Below are positions 17,790 through 26,417 of a DNA stretch of 64,000 nt, one piece after another. The translations under genes and the position numbers were made by a program. Position 1 is the first letter of the stretch; each line of letters opens with the position of its first letter. Source of the stretch: Novosphingobium guangzhouense (GTDB taxonomy: Bacteria; Pseudomonadota; Alphaproteobacteria; Sphingomonadales; Sphingomonadaceae); NCBI RefSeq assembly GCF_002896965.1, contig NZ_LYMM01000001.1:310001-374000 (forward strand), given 5' to 3'. Under the pieces are notes generated by a model that saw nothing but the letters and a program-made list of their open reading frames with translations, did not search any database and was not told where the DNA came from.

Positions 17790-18394
17790 TGCCCGGCTTC
17801 ACCCCCTTCACCGCCCCCGCCTTCGTGCTGGACGAGGACGACGTCGACACCGACATCATCTTCCCCGCGCGTTTCCTGCTGCACACCGAACGCAAGGGCC
17901 TCGGCCGCTTCGCCTTCCATGACCGTCCGGCCCTGCTCGAAGCCTACGAGGCTGCGGGCAAGCCGCCGATCCTGCTGGCAGGCGCCAACTTCGGCTGCGG
18001 ATCGAGCCGCGAACATGCCGTCTGGTCGCTTGACGGCATGGGCCTGACCGCCCTGTTCGCGCCCAGCTTCGGCGAAATCTTCCGCGGCAACTGCGCGAAC
18101 AACGGCATGGTCGCAGGCGTGATGGCCGCCGATACGCTGGCCGCGCTGCAGGCACTGGCCGGTAAAGGGGCGAACGCAGGCCACGCGCTTTCGATCGACC
18201 TTGCCGCGCAGACCGTCACCTGCGCCGGGCAGCAATTCGCCTTCACCGTTCCCGACAGCGACCGCGAAATGCTGCTCGCCGGATGGAACAACACCACCCG
18301 CATCCTTGCCCTTCACGGGCAGGACATCTCCGCATTCGAAAAGGCCCAGCGCTCAGCCGCGCCGTGGCTCTGGACAGAGGAAACTGAAGCATGA
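17789..18394 (+). CDS. leuD: Aconitase-family hydratase small subunit, LeuD-like
   Basis: A 201-residue swivel-domain subunit with DVDTDIIFPARFL near the N-terminus and the hallmark NFGCGSSREHAVW near residue 70. Length and motifs match LeuD. The ATG overlaps the leuC-like stop and follows GGAAGGAG, so the pair is translationally coupled and should form one heterodimeric dehydratase. It also overlaps the lyase gene by four bases at its 3' end. As with the partner, the operon argues for a catabolic hydratase. Confidence 0.9.
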   Translation: MPGFTPFTAPAFVLDEDDVDTDIIFPARFLLHTERKGLGRFAFHDRPALLEAYEAAGKPPILLAGANFGCGSSREHAVWSLDGMGLTALFAPSFGEIFRGNCANNGMVAGVMAADTLAALQALAGKGANAGHALSIDLAAQTVTCAGQQFAFTVPDSDREMLLAGWNNTTRILALHGQDISAFEKAQRSAAPWLWTEETEA

Positions 18395-19245
18395 GCGCAA
18401 ACATCCTGAAGGCCAAGCTGGCCAAGGGCGAGTTCTTCCCGGTCCCCGGCGTGCACGACATGATCGCCGCGCTGATGGCGGAGCGTGCGGGCTTCGACGT
18501 CGTCTATGGCAGCGGCTACTGGACTACGGCTTCGGGCTACGGCCTGCCCGACGCGGGGATCGTCAGCTACACGCAGATGCTGGACCGCATGGCGACGATC
18601 AAGCGCACCATCGGCTCGGCCCTGATCGCGGATGCCGACACCGGCTTCGGCGGCCTGCTCAACGTCCACCATACCGTGAAGGGCTACGAGCAGGCAGGCA
18701 TCGCCGCGATCCAGATCGAGGATCAGGAATTCCCCAAGAAGTGCGGCCACACGCCGGGCAAGCGCGTCGTCACCACCGAAGAGATGGTCGACAAGATCAA
18801 GGTCGCCGCCGAAGCGCGTGAGGACATGCTGATCATCGCCCGCACCGACGCCTACCAGAGCTTCGGCCTGGACGAGACGATGCGCCGCCTTGAAGCCTAT
18901 GCCAAGGCGGGCGCCGACATCCTCTTCCCCGAGGCGGTGACCACCGAGGAAGAGATGCGCAAGGTCTGCGAAGCCTTCGACAAGCCGGTCATGGTCAACA
19001 TCGCCAACGGCGGCGTCACCCCGCCCTACCCGACCGAAGTGCTGTCAGAACTGGGCTTCGCCTTCGCGATCTACCCCGCGCTGACCAGCCTCGTTTCGGC
19101 CCGTGCGATGGAACTGGCACTCAACCAGCTGCGCGACCACGGCACCGGCGAGCCGACCGAACCCGGCCTGTTCGACTTCAAGGAATTCTGCTCGCTCGTC
19201 GGCTTCGAGGAGGTCTGGGCGTTCGACAAGAAGTGGGCGCGCTGA
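18391..19245 (+). CDS. Isocitrate-lyase/PEP-mutase superfamily C-C lyase
   Basis: A 284-residue TIM-barrel enzyme of the size of methylisocitrate and 2,3-dimethylmalate lyases. The metal-binding DADTGFGG lies near residue 80, IQIEDQ near residue 108, and the signature KKCGH near residue 115 contains the catalytic Cys found in the lyases but not in PEP mutase. IARTDAY follows near residue 150. It should split a 2-hydroxy dicarboxylate into an alpha-keto acid and a shorter acid. Directly behind LeuC/LeuD-like subunits it would complete a hydrate-then-cleave module like the dimethylmaleate hydratase/dimethylmalate lyase pair of anaerobic nicotinate breakdown. The exact substrate is not determined. 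Confidence 0.88.
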   Translation: MSANILKAKLAKGEFFPVPGVHDMIAALMAERAGFDVVYGSGYWTTASGYGLPDAGIVSYTQMLDRMATIKRTIGSALIADADTGFGGLLNVHHTVKGYEQAGIAAIQIEDQEFPKKCGHTPGKRVVTTEEMVDKIKVAAEAREDMLIIARTDAYQSFGLDETMRRLEAYAKAGADILFPEAVTTEEEMRKVCEAFDKPVMVNIANGGVTPPYPTEVLSELGFAFAIYPALTSLVSARAMELALNQLRDHGTGEPTEPGLFDFKEFCSLVGFEEVWAFDKKWAR

Positions 19246-20381
19246 TGGGCACGACCACGCGCGCGGCGGTGCTCGCCCAGTCGGGCGGCAACGCGAAGCC
19301 TTACGCGCAAAACACGCCGCTGCGTTTTGCTGAGCTTGAACTCGACGCGCCCGGACAGGGCGAAGTGCGCGTCGCCATTGATGCGGCGGGCTTGTGCCAT
19401 TCCGACCTGTCGGTGGTGAACGGCGACCGTGTGCGCCCGATGCCGATGGCATTGGGCCACGAAGGCACCGGCATCGTCGAGGCGCTTGGCCCCGGTGTCA
19501 CCGGGCTTGAGGTTGGCGACCGCGTGGTGCTGGTGTTCCTGCCTTCGTGCGGCCGCTGCACGCCCTGCCTCTCGGGCGAGGGCTACTTGTGCGAGACGGG
19601 CGCTGCGGCCAATGGGCGCGGTGAACTGATCGGCGGGGGCTTCCGCCTGCATGATTGCGGCAGCGACGTGCACCACCACCTCGGCGTCTCGTGCTTCGCG
19701 ACGCACGTTGTGGTCGACCAGCGTTCGACCGTTAAGGTGGACCGCGACATTCCCGCCGACGTCGCCGCCGTATTCGGCTGCGCGGTGCTGACGGGCGTTG
19801 GCGCGGCGATCAACAGCGCGGCCATCCGCGCGGGCGAGACGGTCGTGGTCTTCGGCCTCGGCGGCGTCGGCCTCGCAGCGCTGATGGGCGCCGTGGCGAG
19901 CGGCGCGGCAACGGTGATCGGCGTGGACCTTGCGCCGAACAAGATCGCGCTTGCGGGCGAACTGGGCGCCATCGGCACCACCCCGGACCAGCTTGAGGCC
20001 GTCATGGCCGAGCATCTTGCCAAAAACTCCGGCGGCAAGGCTGACGTCGTGATCGAAACCGTGGGCAACGCGAAGGTGCTGGCCTCGGCCTATGCCGCCG
20101 CGCGCCGTGGCGGCCGCGTCGTCACCGTGGGCCTGCCTGCGCCCGAGCAGCGGCTTGACCTGCAGGCTGTCTCTCTGGTGGCAGAAGGCAAGTCGCTGAT
20201 CGGCTCCTACATGGGATCGTCGATCCCGGCACGCGACATTCCGCGCTACGTGGCGATGTGGAAAGCCGGTCGCCTGCCCGTGGACCGTCTGATCAGTTCG
20301 ACCCACAAGCTGGACGAACTGAACGAGATGCTTGACGCGATGGATCGCGGCGAAGCCATCCGTCAGATCATCCGGTTCTGA
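19245..20381 (+). CDS. Zinc-dependent alcohol dehydrogenase (class III-like)
   Basis: A 378-residue medium-chain dehydrogenase. Catalytic zinc ligands are in LCHSD, GHEG and FGCAV; the four structural-zinc Cys residues are in CGRCTPCLSGEGYLC; the nucleotide-binding motif is FGLGGVGLAA. The ATG at 19245 overlaps the lyase stop as TGATG, so an in-frame GTG at 19233 was not chosen. It is the last gene of the permease-leuCD-lyase operon. The family includes aryl-alcohol and glutathione-dependent formaldehyde dehydrogenases; which applies here is unclear. Confidence 0.92.
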   Translation: MGTTTRAAVLAQSGGNAKPYAQNTPLRFAELELDAPGQGEVRVAIDAAGLCHSDLSVVNGDRVRPMPMALGHEGTGIVEALGPGVTGLEVGDRVVLVFLPSCGRCTPCLSGEGYLCETGAAANGRGELIGGGFRLHDCGSDVHHHLGVSCFATHVVVDQRSTVKVDRDIPADVAAVFGCAVLTGVGAAINSAAIRAGETVVVFGLGGVGLAALMGAVASGAATVIGVDLAPNKIALAGELGAIGTTPDQLEAVMAEHLAKNSGGKADVVIETVGNAKVLASAYAAARRGGRVVTVGLPAPEQRLDLQAVSLVAEGKSLIGSYMGSSIPARDIPRYVAMWKAGRLPVDRLISSTHKLDELNEMLDAMDRGEAIRQIIRF

Positions 20382-20425
20382 TAATCCGGCCCTCGTAACA
20401 GCAAGCCGATAATCCGACAGGCGGG

Positions 20426-20452
20426 CAAGGCGCTTGCGCGTTCTTGCCCGCA
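20426..20452 (+). terminator. Weak hairpin after alcohol dehydrogenase gene
   Basis: GCGGGCAAG and CTTGCCCGC can pair around a central loop a short way after the operon stop codon. There is no T-tract, so termination is uncertain. Confidence 0.35.
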
Positions 20453-20494
20453 GGTTGTTGCTGAGATCGATTGATGCTGGCAGCGATCGGCTGC

Positions 20495-20501
20495 TTTTAT
20501 C
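20495..20501. promoter_or_regulatory. TTTTATC element just before the esterase start
   Basis: One of the repeated TTTTATC/GATAAAA elements of region A. It lies only 12 bases before the ATG at 20514 and would overlap the ribosome-binding region. Confidence 0.4.
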
Positions 20502-20513
20502 AGGGGTCTTTGC

Positions 20514-21722
20514 ATGTCACCCAGGCTCATTGTTCTGGCCGCGCTGAGCGCCGCCACTGCCATGCCGCTTGCGCCCGCCGCCGCGCAGCAGCAGCCCACG
20601 CTTGATCCGAATTCCTGTGTGGTGCCGCCGTTCTATTCCGGACCGGCGCCTTATAAGTCGGTGGAGCAGCTTCCGGACCGGCGCATGACCTTCCGCATCT
20701 GCGCGCCCGATGCAAAAGAAGTCCTGCTGACCAGCACCGACATCGCCAAGATCATCCCTATGGGCTTCCCGCCCGGCACGCCGCAGGGCCTGGCGATGGC
20801 GAAGGACAAGACCGGCTTGTGGACCGTCACCACGCCCCAGCCCGTGCCCGCCGACACCTACCGTTTCGCCTTCCGCGTCGACGGCGTGAAGACACCCGAC
20901 CCGCTCGGCAAGACCTTCTCCGAGGAACTCAAGGGCATCAATTCCACTTTCGAGGTTACCGGCCCCGAAGGCGCGTTTCAGACCTGGGACGCCAGGATCG
21001 CCCACGGCACAGTCTCCACCGTCGAATACTGGTCGGCTTCGCTGGGCATCAAGCGCCGCGCCCATGTCTACACCCCGCCGGGCTATACGAAGGACGCGCG
21101 CAAGTATCCGGTGCTCTATCTGGTCCACGGCGCGGGCGACAGCGACGACAGCTGGACCAGCGTAGGCCACGCCAACCTGATCCTCGACAACCTGATCGCC
21201 GGCGGCAAGTCCGTGCCGATGATCGTCGTCATGCCCGATGGCCACACGCCGCTGCGCGAAGGCGTCATGACGCTCGACAACCCGGACTTCGGCAACGATC
21301 TGATCAAGGATCTGATCCCCTACGTCGATGCCAATTACCGCACGGACGCCAGCCCCGCGACGCGGGCGATGGCGGGGCTGTCGATGGGCGGATCGCATAC
21401 CCTGCGCAACGGCCTGACGCACCCCGACCTGTTCCGCTGGATCGGTGTGTTCTCGATGGGGCTGGGCGTCGGCCCCGACAAGGGCCGCGTGGATGACTAT
21501 GCAAAGACTTACGACACGGCACTCAAGCAGTCGGCAAGAGATATGAAGCTGCTCTACTTCGCGATGGGGCGTGAGGACTTCCTCTATGGCACCGTCGCGC
21601 CCACGCGGGCGCTGTTCGATCGCTATCACATCGCGTATCATTACAACGAGACCGGCGGCGGGCATGAATGGCCCAACTGGCGTCGCTACCTCGCGGACTT
21701 CGCGCCAAGGCTGTTCCGCTGA
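20514..21722 (+). CDS. Exported esterase D/feruloyl-esterase-like enzyme with N-terminal beta domain
   Basis: A 402-residue protein. Residues 1-23 are a signal peptide ending AAAQQ. Residues 60-155 form an E-set/CBM48-like beta domain (RMTFRICAPDAKEVLL, then TYRFAFRVDG). The esterase domain follows with YLVHGAGDSDDSW, nucleophile in GLSMGGSH (near residue 290), acid in GREDF and His in GGGHEW. This architecture matches the XynZ/Fes type esterases. AGGGG stands seven bases before the ATG. Likely a periplasmic esterase for the imported compound. Confidence 0.9.
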   Translation: MSPRLIVLAALSAATAMPLAPAAAQQQPTLDPNSCVVPPFYSGPAPYKSVEQLPDRRMTFRICAPDAKEVLLTSTDIAKIIPMGFPPGTPQGLAMAKDKTGLWTVTTPQPVPADTYRFAFRVDGVKTPDPLGKTFSEELKGINSTFEVTGPEGAFQTWDARIAHGTVSTVEYWSASLGIKRRAHVYTPPGYTKDARKYPVLYLVHGAGDSDDSWTSVGHANLILDNLIAGGKSVPMIVVMPDGHTPLREGVMTLDNPDFGNDLIKDLIPYVDANYRTDASPATRAMAGLSMGGSHTLRNGLTHPDLFRWIGVFSMGLGVGPDKGRVDDYAKTYDTALKQSARDMKLLYFAMGREDFLYGTVAPTRALFDRYHIAYHYNETGGGHEWPNWRRYLADFAPRLFR

Positions 21723-21835
21723 TCCGCTATGGAGAGGGTGCCTGCCACCCTCTCCATCTGGCGATCAATTTATTGTTGCACCCTAATAGATTTCCGATTC
21801 TCGATCATTCTCGTGCCGCCACCAAGGCATCAGGG

Positions 21836-22435
21836 ATGACAGGGATGACACAGGACAGCCGGGCCACCGGCGAATTGACGGTAATCCGGCTTGAAGTCGA
21901 ACCGGCGAGCGCCGAGGCGCTGGCCCCGTTCGGCGCGATCGTCGGCCGCGAGGCGCCGGTCACGCCGGTATCGGTGGACTTCTACAAGGGCGCGGTGAAG
22001 ATGAGCTATCCGGCACGCTTCATGTGCGAACACCCGGTAGAGATTACCCTCGCCCAGATGGACCGCCGCGAGGGCGAAGTGCGTTACATGGAGCGGCATT
22101 TCCAGCACACGCAGGCCTTCCTGCCGCTGGGCGGCAAGCCTTTCGTCGCGGTCATGGCCCCTCCCGGCGAGGACGACCTGCCCGACCTGTCGAAAGTCCG
22201 CGCCTTCCGTTTCGACGGCAGCGCCGGTTTCGCCATGCACATCGGCACCTGGCACGAATTTCCCTTTGCGGTGGAGGATGGCACCGACCTTGTCGTCATC
22301 CTCTCCAGCCAGACCGGGTACGACCTCAAGGCAAAGGACGCCAAGACCGAGGAAGCCCATGGGCCGGACCTCGACAAGAAGGACATCGTGGCGCGCACCG
22401 GCCACGTCTTCCGTTTCGATCTGGGAGTGAACTGA
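21836..22435 (+). CDS. Ureidoglycolate lyase (AllA)-like protein
   Basis: A 199-residue protein resembling AllA in order and length: SAEALAPFGAIVG near the start, HFQHTQAFLPLGG in the middle and the metal/His-rich AMHIGTWHEFPF near residue 130. AllA releases glyoxylate and urea from ureidoglycolate, but catabolic homologues of the fold act on other substrates. The frame opens at 21668; the ATG at 21836 has AAGG eight bases upstream. A tandem CAGGGATGA repeat (21831-21848) creates a second in-frame ATG at 21845. It is followed within three bases by the small gene at 22438. Confidence 0.8.
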   Translation: MTGMTQDSRATGELTVIRLEVEPASAEALAPFGAIVGREAPVTPVSVDFYKGAVKMSYPARFMCEHPVEITLAQMDRREGEVRYMERHFQHTQAFLPLGGKPFVAVMAPPGEDDLPDLSKVRAFRFDGSAGFAMHIGTWHEFPFAVEDGTDLVVILSSQTGYDLKAKDAKTEEAHGPDLDKKDIVARTGHVFRFDLGVN

Positions 22436-22437
22436 CA

Positions 22438-22794
22438 GTGGCCGAACGCATCAATCTTGACCGCAAGGCGCATTCCAAGGGCAGCCAGCCGGTCATCTTC
22501 GAGAGCGAGACGATCGACGCGCTCGCCGGCATGGTGCTGGCGCTGCTGGGTGAAGTCGTAGTGCTCAAGGACCGCCTCGACGCGAACGAGCGCCTGCTCG
22601 CGGCAGCGGGCTTGCACAGCCCGGCGGACATCGACATGTTCGCCCCCGACGCGCAGACGAAGACGGAGCGCAGCGCCTATCGCCAGGCGATCTACGACCG
22701 CGTGCTCGGCTCCGCCCGCGACAAGCTGATGCCCGAGGCACTCGCACAGCAGAACGACTACGAAGGCGTCCTCGACGCCGTGACCCGCGACTGA
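22438..22794 (+). CDS. Small unknown protein between AllA-like and methyltransferase genes
   Basis: A 118-residue protein starting at GTG 22438, two bases after the AllA-like stop, with GGGAG inside the end of that gene. It shows a hydrophobic stretch, LAGMVLALLGEVVVL, near residues 30-45, followed by a charged helix and an Ala-rich segment; no known domain was recognised. Its tight spacing to the methyltransferase (16 bases) suggests it is an accessory or partner protein of that enzyme. Confidence 0.75.
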   Translation: MAERINLDRKAHSKGSQPVIFESETIDALAGMVLALLGEVVVLKDRLDANERLLAAAGLHSPADIDMFAPDAQTKTERSAYRQAIYDRVLGSARDKLMPEALAQQNDYEGVLDAVTRD

Positions 22795-22810
22795 GGCAGG
22801 AGCAACACCC

Positions 22811-23995
22811 ATGGAACAGTACCGCCAGGAACACTTCGGCCACGCGGTCATGCCGCAGGCCACCCATGACGAGCAGGCGATGGAGGACCATTTCCTTGCC
22901 ATGCGCGCGTGGACCAACCGCAACATGGACCCGCTCGACCGCCGCCTGCTCGACGAAGTGATCGTCCCCGGCATCGAGAAGAAGACGGGCACGAAGCCCA
23001 CCTCCAGCACGCAGGTCCGTCAGGCACTGGAAGCGCATCCGCTGCACCAGTACTGGCTGACGCTGTCGCTCACTTATCAGGATCGCATCTGGCAGGCGCT
23101 GGATGGCGCGATCGACCGGCAGTACGACGAACTGGCCGGCAAGGTGAAGGCGCAGGTCTCGGAGCCCAAGGGCTCGCTGCAGTTGAACCCCGATCTTGAG
23201 ATCCCGCGTTACATCGCGGCCTTCGACCATCACCGGATGCCCGGCAGCTATGTGGTCGATACGGCTGAGGACGACTTCCGCGCTGGCGCTCTTTATGACC
23301 GCTTTGCCTCCACTTACCTGCGCAATCTCAACGGCGGGTGGAAGAACGACGGCCGCGGGCACAGCCTTGCCAGCCACGTTCAGGATTTCTACCCGGACTT
23401 CAAGCCGAAGCGCATCCTCGACCTTGGCTGCTCGGTCGGCCATTCGACCGTCGCTATCGCGCAGGCCTTCGCCGACGCGGAAATCTTCGCGCTGGACGTA
23501 GGCGCGCCGATGCTGCGCTATGGCCATGCCCGCGCGGAATCGATGGGCGTACCCATCCATTTCAGCCAGCAGGACGCCGAACATACCGACTTCGCGGATG
23601 GCAGCTTCGACCTCGTCTGCTCGTCTGCCGTGATGCATGAAACATCGGCCAAGGGCATGCGCCAGATCTTCAAAGAGTGCCACCGCCTGCTGCGCGAAGG
23701 CGGCGTGATGTGCCATGTCGACGTGCCGCCGCGTCACGAACACATGTCGCTGTGGGACCAGATGCGCTGCGACTTCGAAAGCCACTACAACAACGAACCA
23801 TTCATGACCTCCTTGGCGCGGATCGACTGGCACAAGGTTGCGGTCGATGCCGGTTTCGCCAGCGACAAGGTGCTGGTCGGCTACCGCAAGGGCACGTCCT
23901 ACCTGAAGCCCGATCGCGAGGACTTCTTCACCGAAGGCCACCCGCAGGGCCATGCGATGATCGGCAGCTGGTACGCCTGCTCTGCGATGAAGTGA
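22811..23995 (+). CDS. SAM-dependent methyltransferase with long N-terminal domain
   Basis: A 394-residue class I methyltransferase. Motif I, DLGCSVGHS, lies near residue 207, DVGAPML is motif II, and SSAVMHETS and HRLLREGG mark the later motifs. The first 195 residues form a separate domain also found in the partial paralogue at 1-630. AGGAG lies eight bases before the ATG. It closes the AllA-like, small-protein, methyltransferase unit. Two copies of this unusual enzyme in one island suggest methyl transfer to or from the substrate or a carrier; the acceptor is unknown. Confidence 0.88.
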   Translation: MEQYRQEHFGHAVMPQATHDEQAMEDHFLAMRAWTNRNMDPLDRRLLDEVIVPGIEKKTGTKPTSSTQVRQALEAHPLHQYWLTLSLTYQDRIWQALDGAIDRQYDELAGKVKAQVSEPKGSLQLNPDLEIPRYIAAFDHHRMPGSYVVDTAEDDFRAGALYDRFASTYLRNLNGGWKNDGRGHSLASHVQDFYPDFKPKRILDLGCSVGHSTVAIAQAFADAEIFALDVGAPMLRYGHARAESMGVPIHFSQQDAEHTDFADGSFDLVCSSAVMHETSAKGMRQIFKECHRLLREGGVMCHVDVPPRHEHMSLWDQMRCDFESHYNNEPFMTSLARIDWHKVAVDAGFASDKVLVGYRKGTSYLKPDREDFFTEGHPQGHAMIGSWYACSAMK

Positions 23996-24002
23996 GAGTA
24001 TC

Positions 24003-24036
24003 GGTGGTCCCGGACCGTTCCGGGGCCACCGTTTTC
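24003..24036. terminator. Terminator between convergent units
   Basis: GGTGGTCCCGGA pairs with TCCGGGGCCACC with one mismatch and is followed by GTTTTC. It lies between the methyltransferase stop (23995) and the minus-strand hydrolase stop (24053). Confidence 0.75.
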
Positions 24037-24052
24037 GGCTGACGGAGGTGGG

Positions 24053-25018
24053 TTACTTCCCCGCCACGCGCTTGAGGAACGGCATCGCGGCCTCTACTGA
24101 GCGCGCGGGGCAGTCCATCGGCATCATGTGGCCGCACTGCGCCACGATTTCCAGCTTCTTGTCCGTGGCTCCAAGCATTTCCAGCGCCTGATGCCCATCC
24201 TTTTCCACCGGCACCTCGTGGTCGTTTGACGACCACAGCAGCAGCGTGGGCACGGTGATCGCGCGCAGGTCTTGCGGGGTGCGCGAAAACGCCAGCGACC
24301 CCGTAGCCGCCTTCATCGCGCCCGCCGTGGTTGCAGGATCGCGCATGGCCCGGTTGTTGAGGTCGGTCCACTGCGCCACCAGTTCCGGCGTCACCGCTTT
24401 CGCATCAAGCATGTTCGCAAGCATGATCTGGCGCCAGAATTCAGGCTCGTGCCAGCCGGGATGCTTCGCATCCTGCGCCACCGCATCCTTGAGCGCCTGC
24501 GGCATGGCGGCGTAATCGATCTTGAGCGGACCTGCGGCAATGTTGGACAGGATCGCACCGGATACACGCTCCGGTCGCGCGGCGGCATAGGCAGCCGTCT
24601 GCACTCCCGCGCTTGAGGTGCCGACGATCACGAAGCGCCGCACCCCCAGCTTGTCCATCAACCCATCGATCACGGCGATGCGCTGATCCAGTTCGTAATC
24701 ATTGCGCGGGTTGGGACCGGACAGGCCAAGCGGCGATTGGTCGAAGCGTATCACGCGATAGTGACGTTTCAGCTTTGCCGCCCAGCCATCCCACTGACGC
24801 AAGTTTGCATAGGAACCGTGCAGCAGCAGGATTGCCGGGCCGCGCCCCTCATCCACATAGTGCAACGGCTCTCCGGCGATCGTCTCGAAGTGCGACGCCG
24901 GCAAGGCGTAGCGTTCGCGCAGGTGCGCGTCGGAGAGCTGCGGGGGCGCCTCGGCCCCTGCCCCTGCCCCTGCGATCGACGCGATCGCCAGCATGGCGGC
25001 TCCGACTGCCCAGCGCAT
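24053..25018 (-). CDS. Exported alpha/beta hydrolase
   Basis: A 321-residue hydrolase with a signal peptide rich in Gly-Ala (three CCCCTG copies at 24955-24972 on the plus strand). LLLHGSYANLRQWD is the oxyanion region, GTSSAG holds the nucleophile, SSNDHEVP the acid and CGHMMP the His. AAGGAG lies seven bases before the ATG. It is the last gene of the six-gene minus-strand operon starting at 30490 and resembles the hydrolases at 7184 and 33973. Probably a periplasmic or membrane-anchored esterase. Confidence 0.88.
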   Translation of the reverse strand: MRWAVGAAMLAIASIAGAGAGAEAPPQLSDAHLRERYALPASHFETIAGEPLHYVDEGRGPAILLLHGSYANLRQWDGWAAKLKRHYRVIRFDQSPLGLSGPNPRNDYELDQRIAVIDGLMDKLGVRRFVIVGTSSAGVQTAAYAAARPERVSGAILSNIAAGPLKIDYAAMPQALKDAVAQDAKHPGWHEPEFWRQIMLANMLDAKAVTPELVAQWTDLNNRAMRDPATTAGAMKAATGSLAFSRTPQDLRAITVPTLLLWSSNDHEVPVEKDGHQALEMLGATDKKLEIVAQCGHMMPMDCPARSVEAAMPFLKRVAGK

Positions 25019-25029
25019 TCACATCTCCT

Positions 25030-26415
25030 TCAAAGGGCTTCACCTGCCAGCAGGCGGGCGCAGTCGCTGTCGCCCGTCTGGCGAGCCTTTCGGATCGCGC
25101 CCAGGGCAATGGCGTACAGCCCGGTTCCCAGCAGCAGGAACGGTACACAGACCAATGCGATCGACCAGCCGACCATGGCCGGATTACCGAACACGCGCTC
25201 GGTTACGCTGGCGACGATCAGCGGGCCAAGGCTGGCGCCAAGGATGGTGTTGAGCACCAGCGTCAGCGCGATGGAACTGCCCCGCATGCGCGGTGGCACC
25301 ACCGACTGCAACGTTGCGAACATCACCGTGCCCACGACCGAGAAGACCGCGTTGGCGGAGGCGACCAGAACGGTCGCGAAGTGGAGTTCATGCGCCAGCA
25401 CCGAAAGCGTGAAAGGCAGCGCGAAAAGCGGCGCGATCGACAGGATGCGAAAGCGCGCCAGCGTGTCGCCCGAACGCATCGAACGGTCAAGCAGCGTGCC
25501 GCCGATCAGCGGACCAATCGCCGAAAACAGCATAGAAAGCGGGCCAAGCCACGCCCCGAGATAGCCGGGCGTGGCGCCATAGGCGCGCAGCAACATCGAC
25601 GGCGCCCACGAAGCACCGCCGTAAGCGACCGTGAAACAGGTCGCAAAACCAAAGTAGAGCGGCAGCAGCACCCCGCGATTGCGCCACAGGTACACCGCCT
25701 CTGCCGCACCCGGCACTTGCGCGGCGCCTTGGGGGGCATCCCCCTGCCGGGGCGGTTCACGCGTCAACACCAGCATGGCAAGCGCGATCACAAGCCCGCA
25801 AGCGCCGAAGATGACGAACACGATGCGCCAGGGCACCAGCGCGCCCAGCACCGGAAAGCCCAGGAACGCCCCGGTTCCCGCCGCCGCAAGGATCAGGCTG
25901 GTCAGTGAAATGGCGACTCCGTTGGCCAGCCCTTGCCCCATCATGTAGACCGAGATCGGGCGCCCGCGCCGCGCAGGTGCAAAAAGATCCGCAATCAACG
26001 AGATCGCGGCCGGGCCAAGCGCCGCCTCGCCCAGCCCCACCAGCAGGCGGGCGGCAAAGAGCGAGCCGAACGACTGTGCCAGCCCGCTGCCGATCGTCGC
26101 AAGGCTCCACAGGCCGATCCCTGCGACGATCAGGTTGCGCCGCGAAATGCGGTCGGCGGCAAGGCCCATCGGGATGCCCATGAAGGCATAGAACAGCCCG
26201 AAAGCAAGGCCCTGCAGCAGCCCGATCTGCTCATCGCTGATGCCCAGCGTGCCGCGGACCGGATCGACCAGAATGTTCAGCGCGGCCCGGTCGATGACCG
26301 ACAGGATACCCGCAAGGAACAGCATGATCACCATGGTCCAGGCGCCCCGCGTATTGGGCCGCGCGGCGTCAGTCACCAAGACGTCAGGCAAGTCGAGAGC
26401 GATCGGGCCGGCCAC
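25030..26415 (-). CDS. MFS transporter
   Basis: A 461-residue permease with about 12 membrane segments. The N-terminal DRAALNILVDPVRGTLGISDEQIGLL and GIPMGLAADR-x-S-R-R motif belong to the MFS group common in sphingomonad catabolic clusters (anion/organic-acid type). It starts at GTG 26415, two bases after the kinase stop. The second permease in this operon (28215-29624) is of the unrelated GPH type, so the operon may import two compounds or import and export. Confidence 0.9.
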   Translation of the reverse strand: MAGPIALDLPDVLVTDAARPNTRGAWTMVIMLFLAGILSVIDRAALNILVDPVRGTLGISDEQIGLLQGLAFGLFYAFMGIPMGLAADRISRRNLIVAGIGLWSLATIGSGLAQSFGSLFAARLLVGLGEAALGPAAISLIADLFAPARRGRPISVYMMGQGLANGVAISLTSLILAAAGTGAFLGFPVLGALVPWRIVFVIFGACGLVIALAMLVLTREPPRQGDAPQGAAQVPGAAEAVYLWRNRGVLLPLYFGFATCFTVAYGGASWAPSMLLRAYGATPGYLGAWLGPLSMLFSAIGPLIGGTLLDRSMRSGDTLARFRILSIAPLFALPFTLSVLAHELHFATVLVASANAVFSVVGTVMFATLQSVVPPRMRGSSIALTLVLNTILGASLGPLIVASVTERVFGNPAMVGWSIALVCVPFLLLGTGLYAIALGAIRKARQTGDSDCARLLAGEAL

Positions 26416-26417
26416 GG

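Noticed and set aside
24613..25908. A 431-residue plus-strand frame opposite the hydrolase and MFS genes
   Set aside because: Arg/His-rich translation typical of a shadow frame; the minus-strand genes have intact family motifs.
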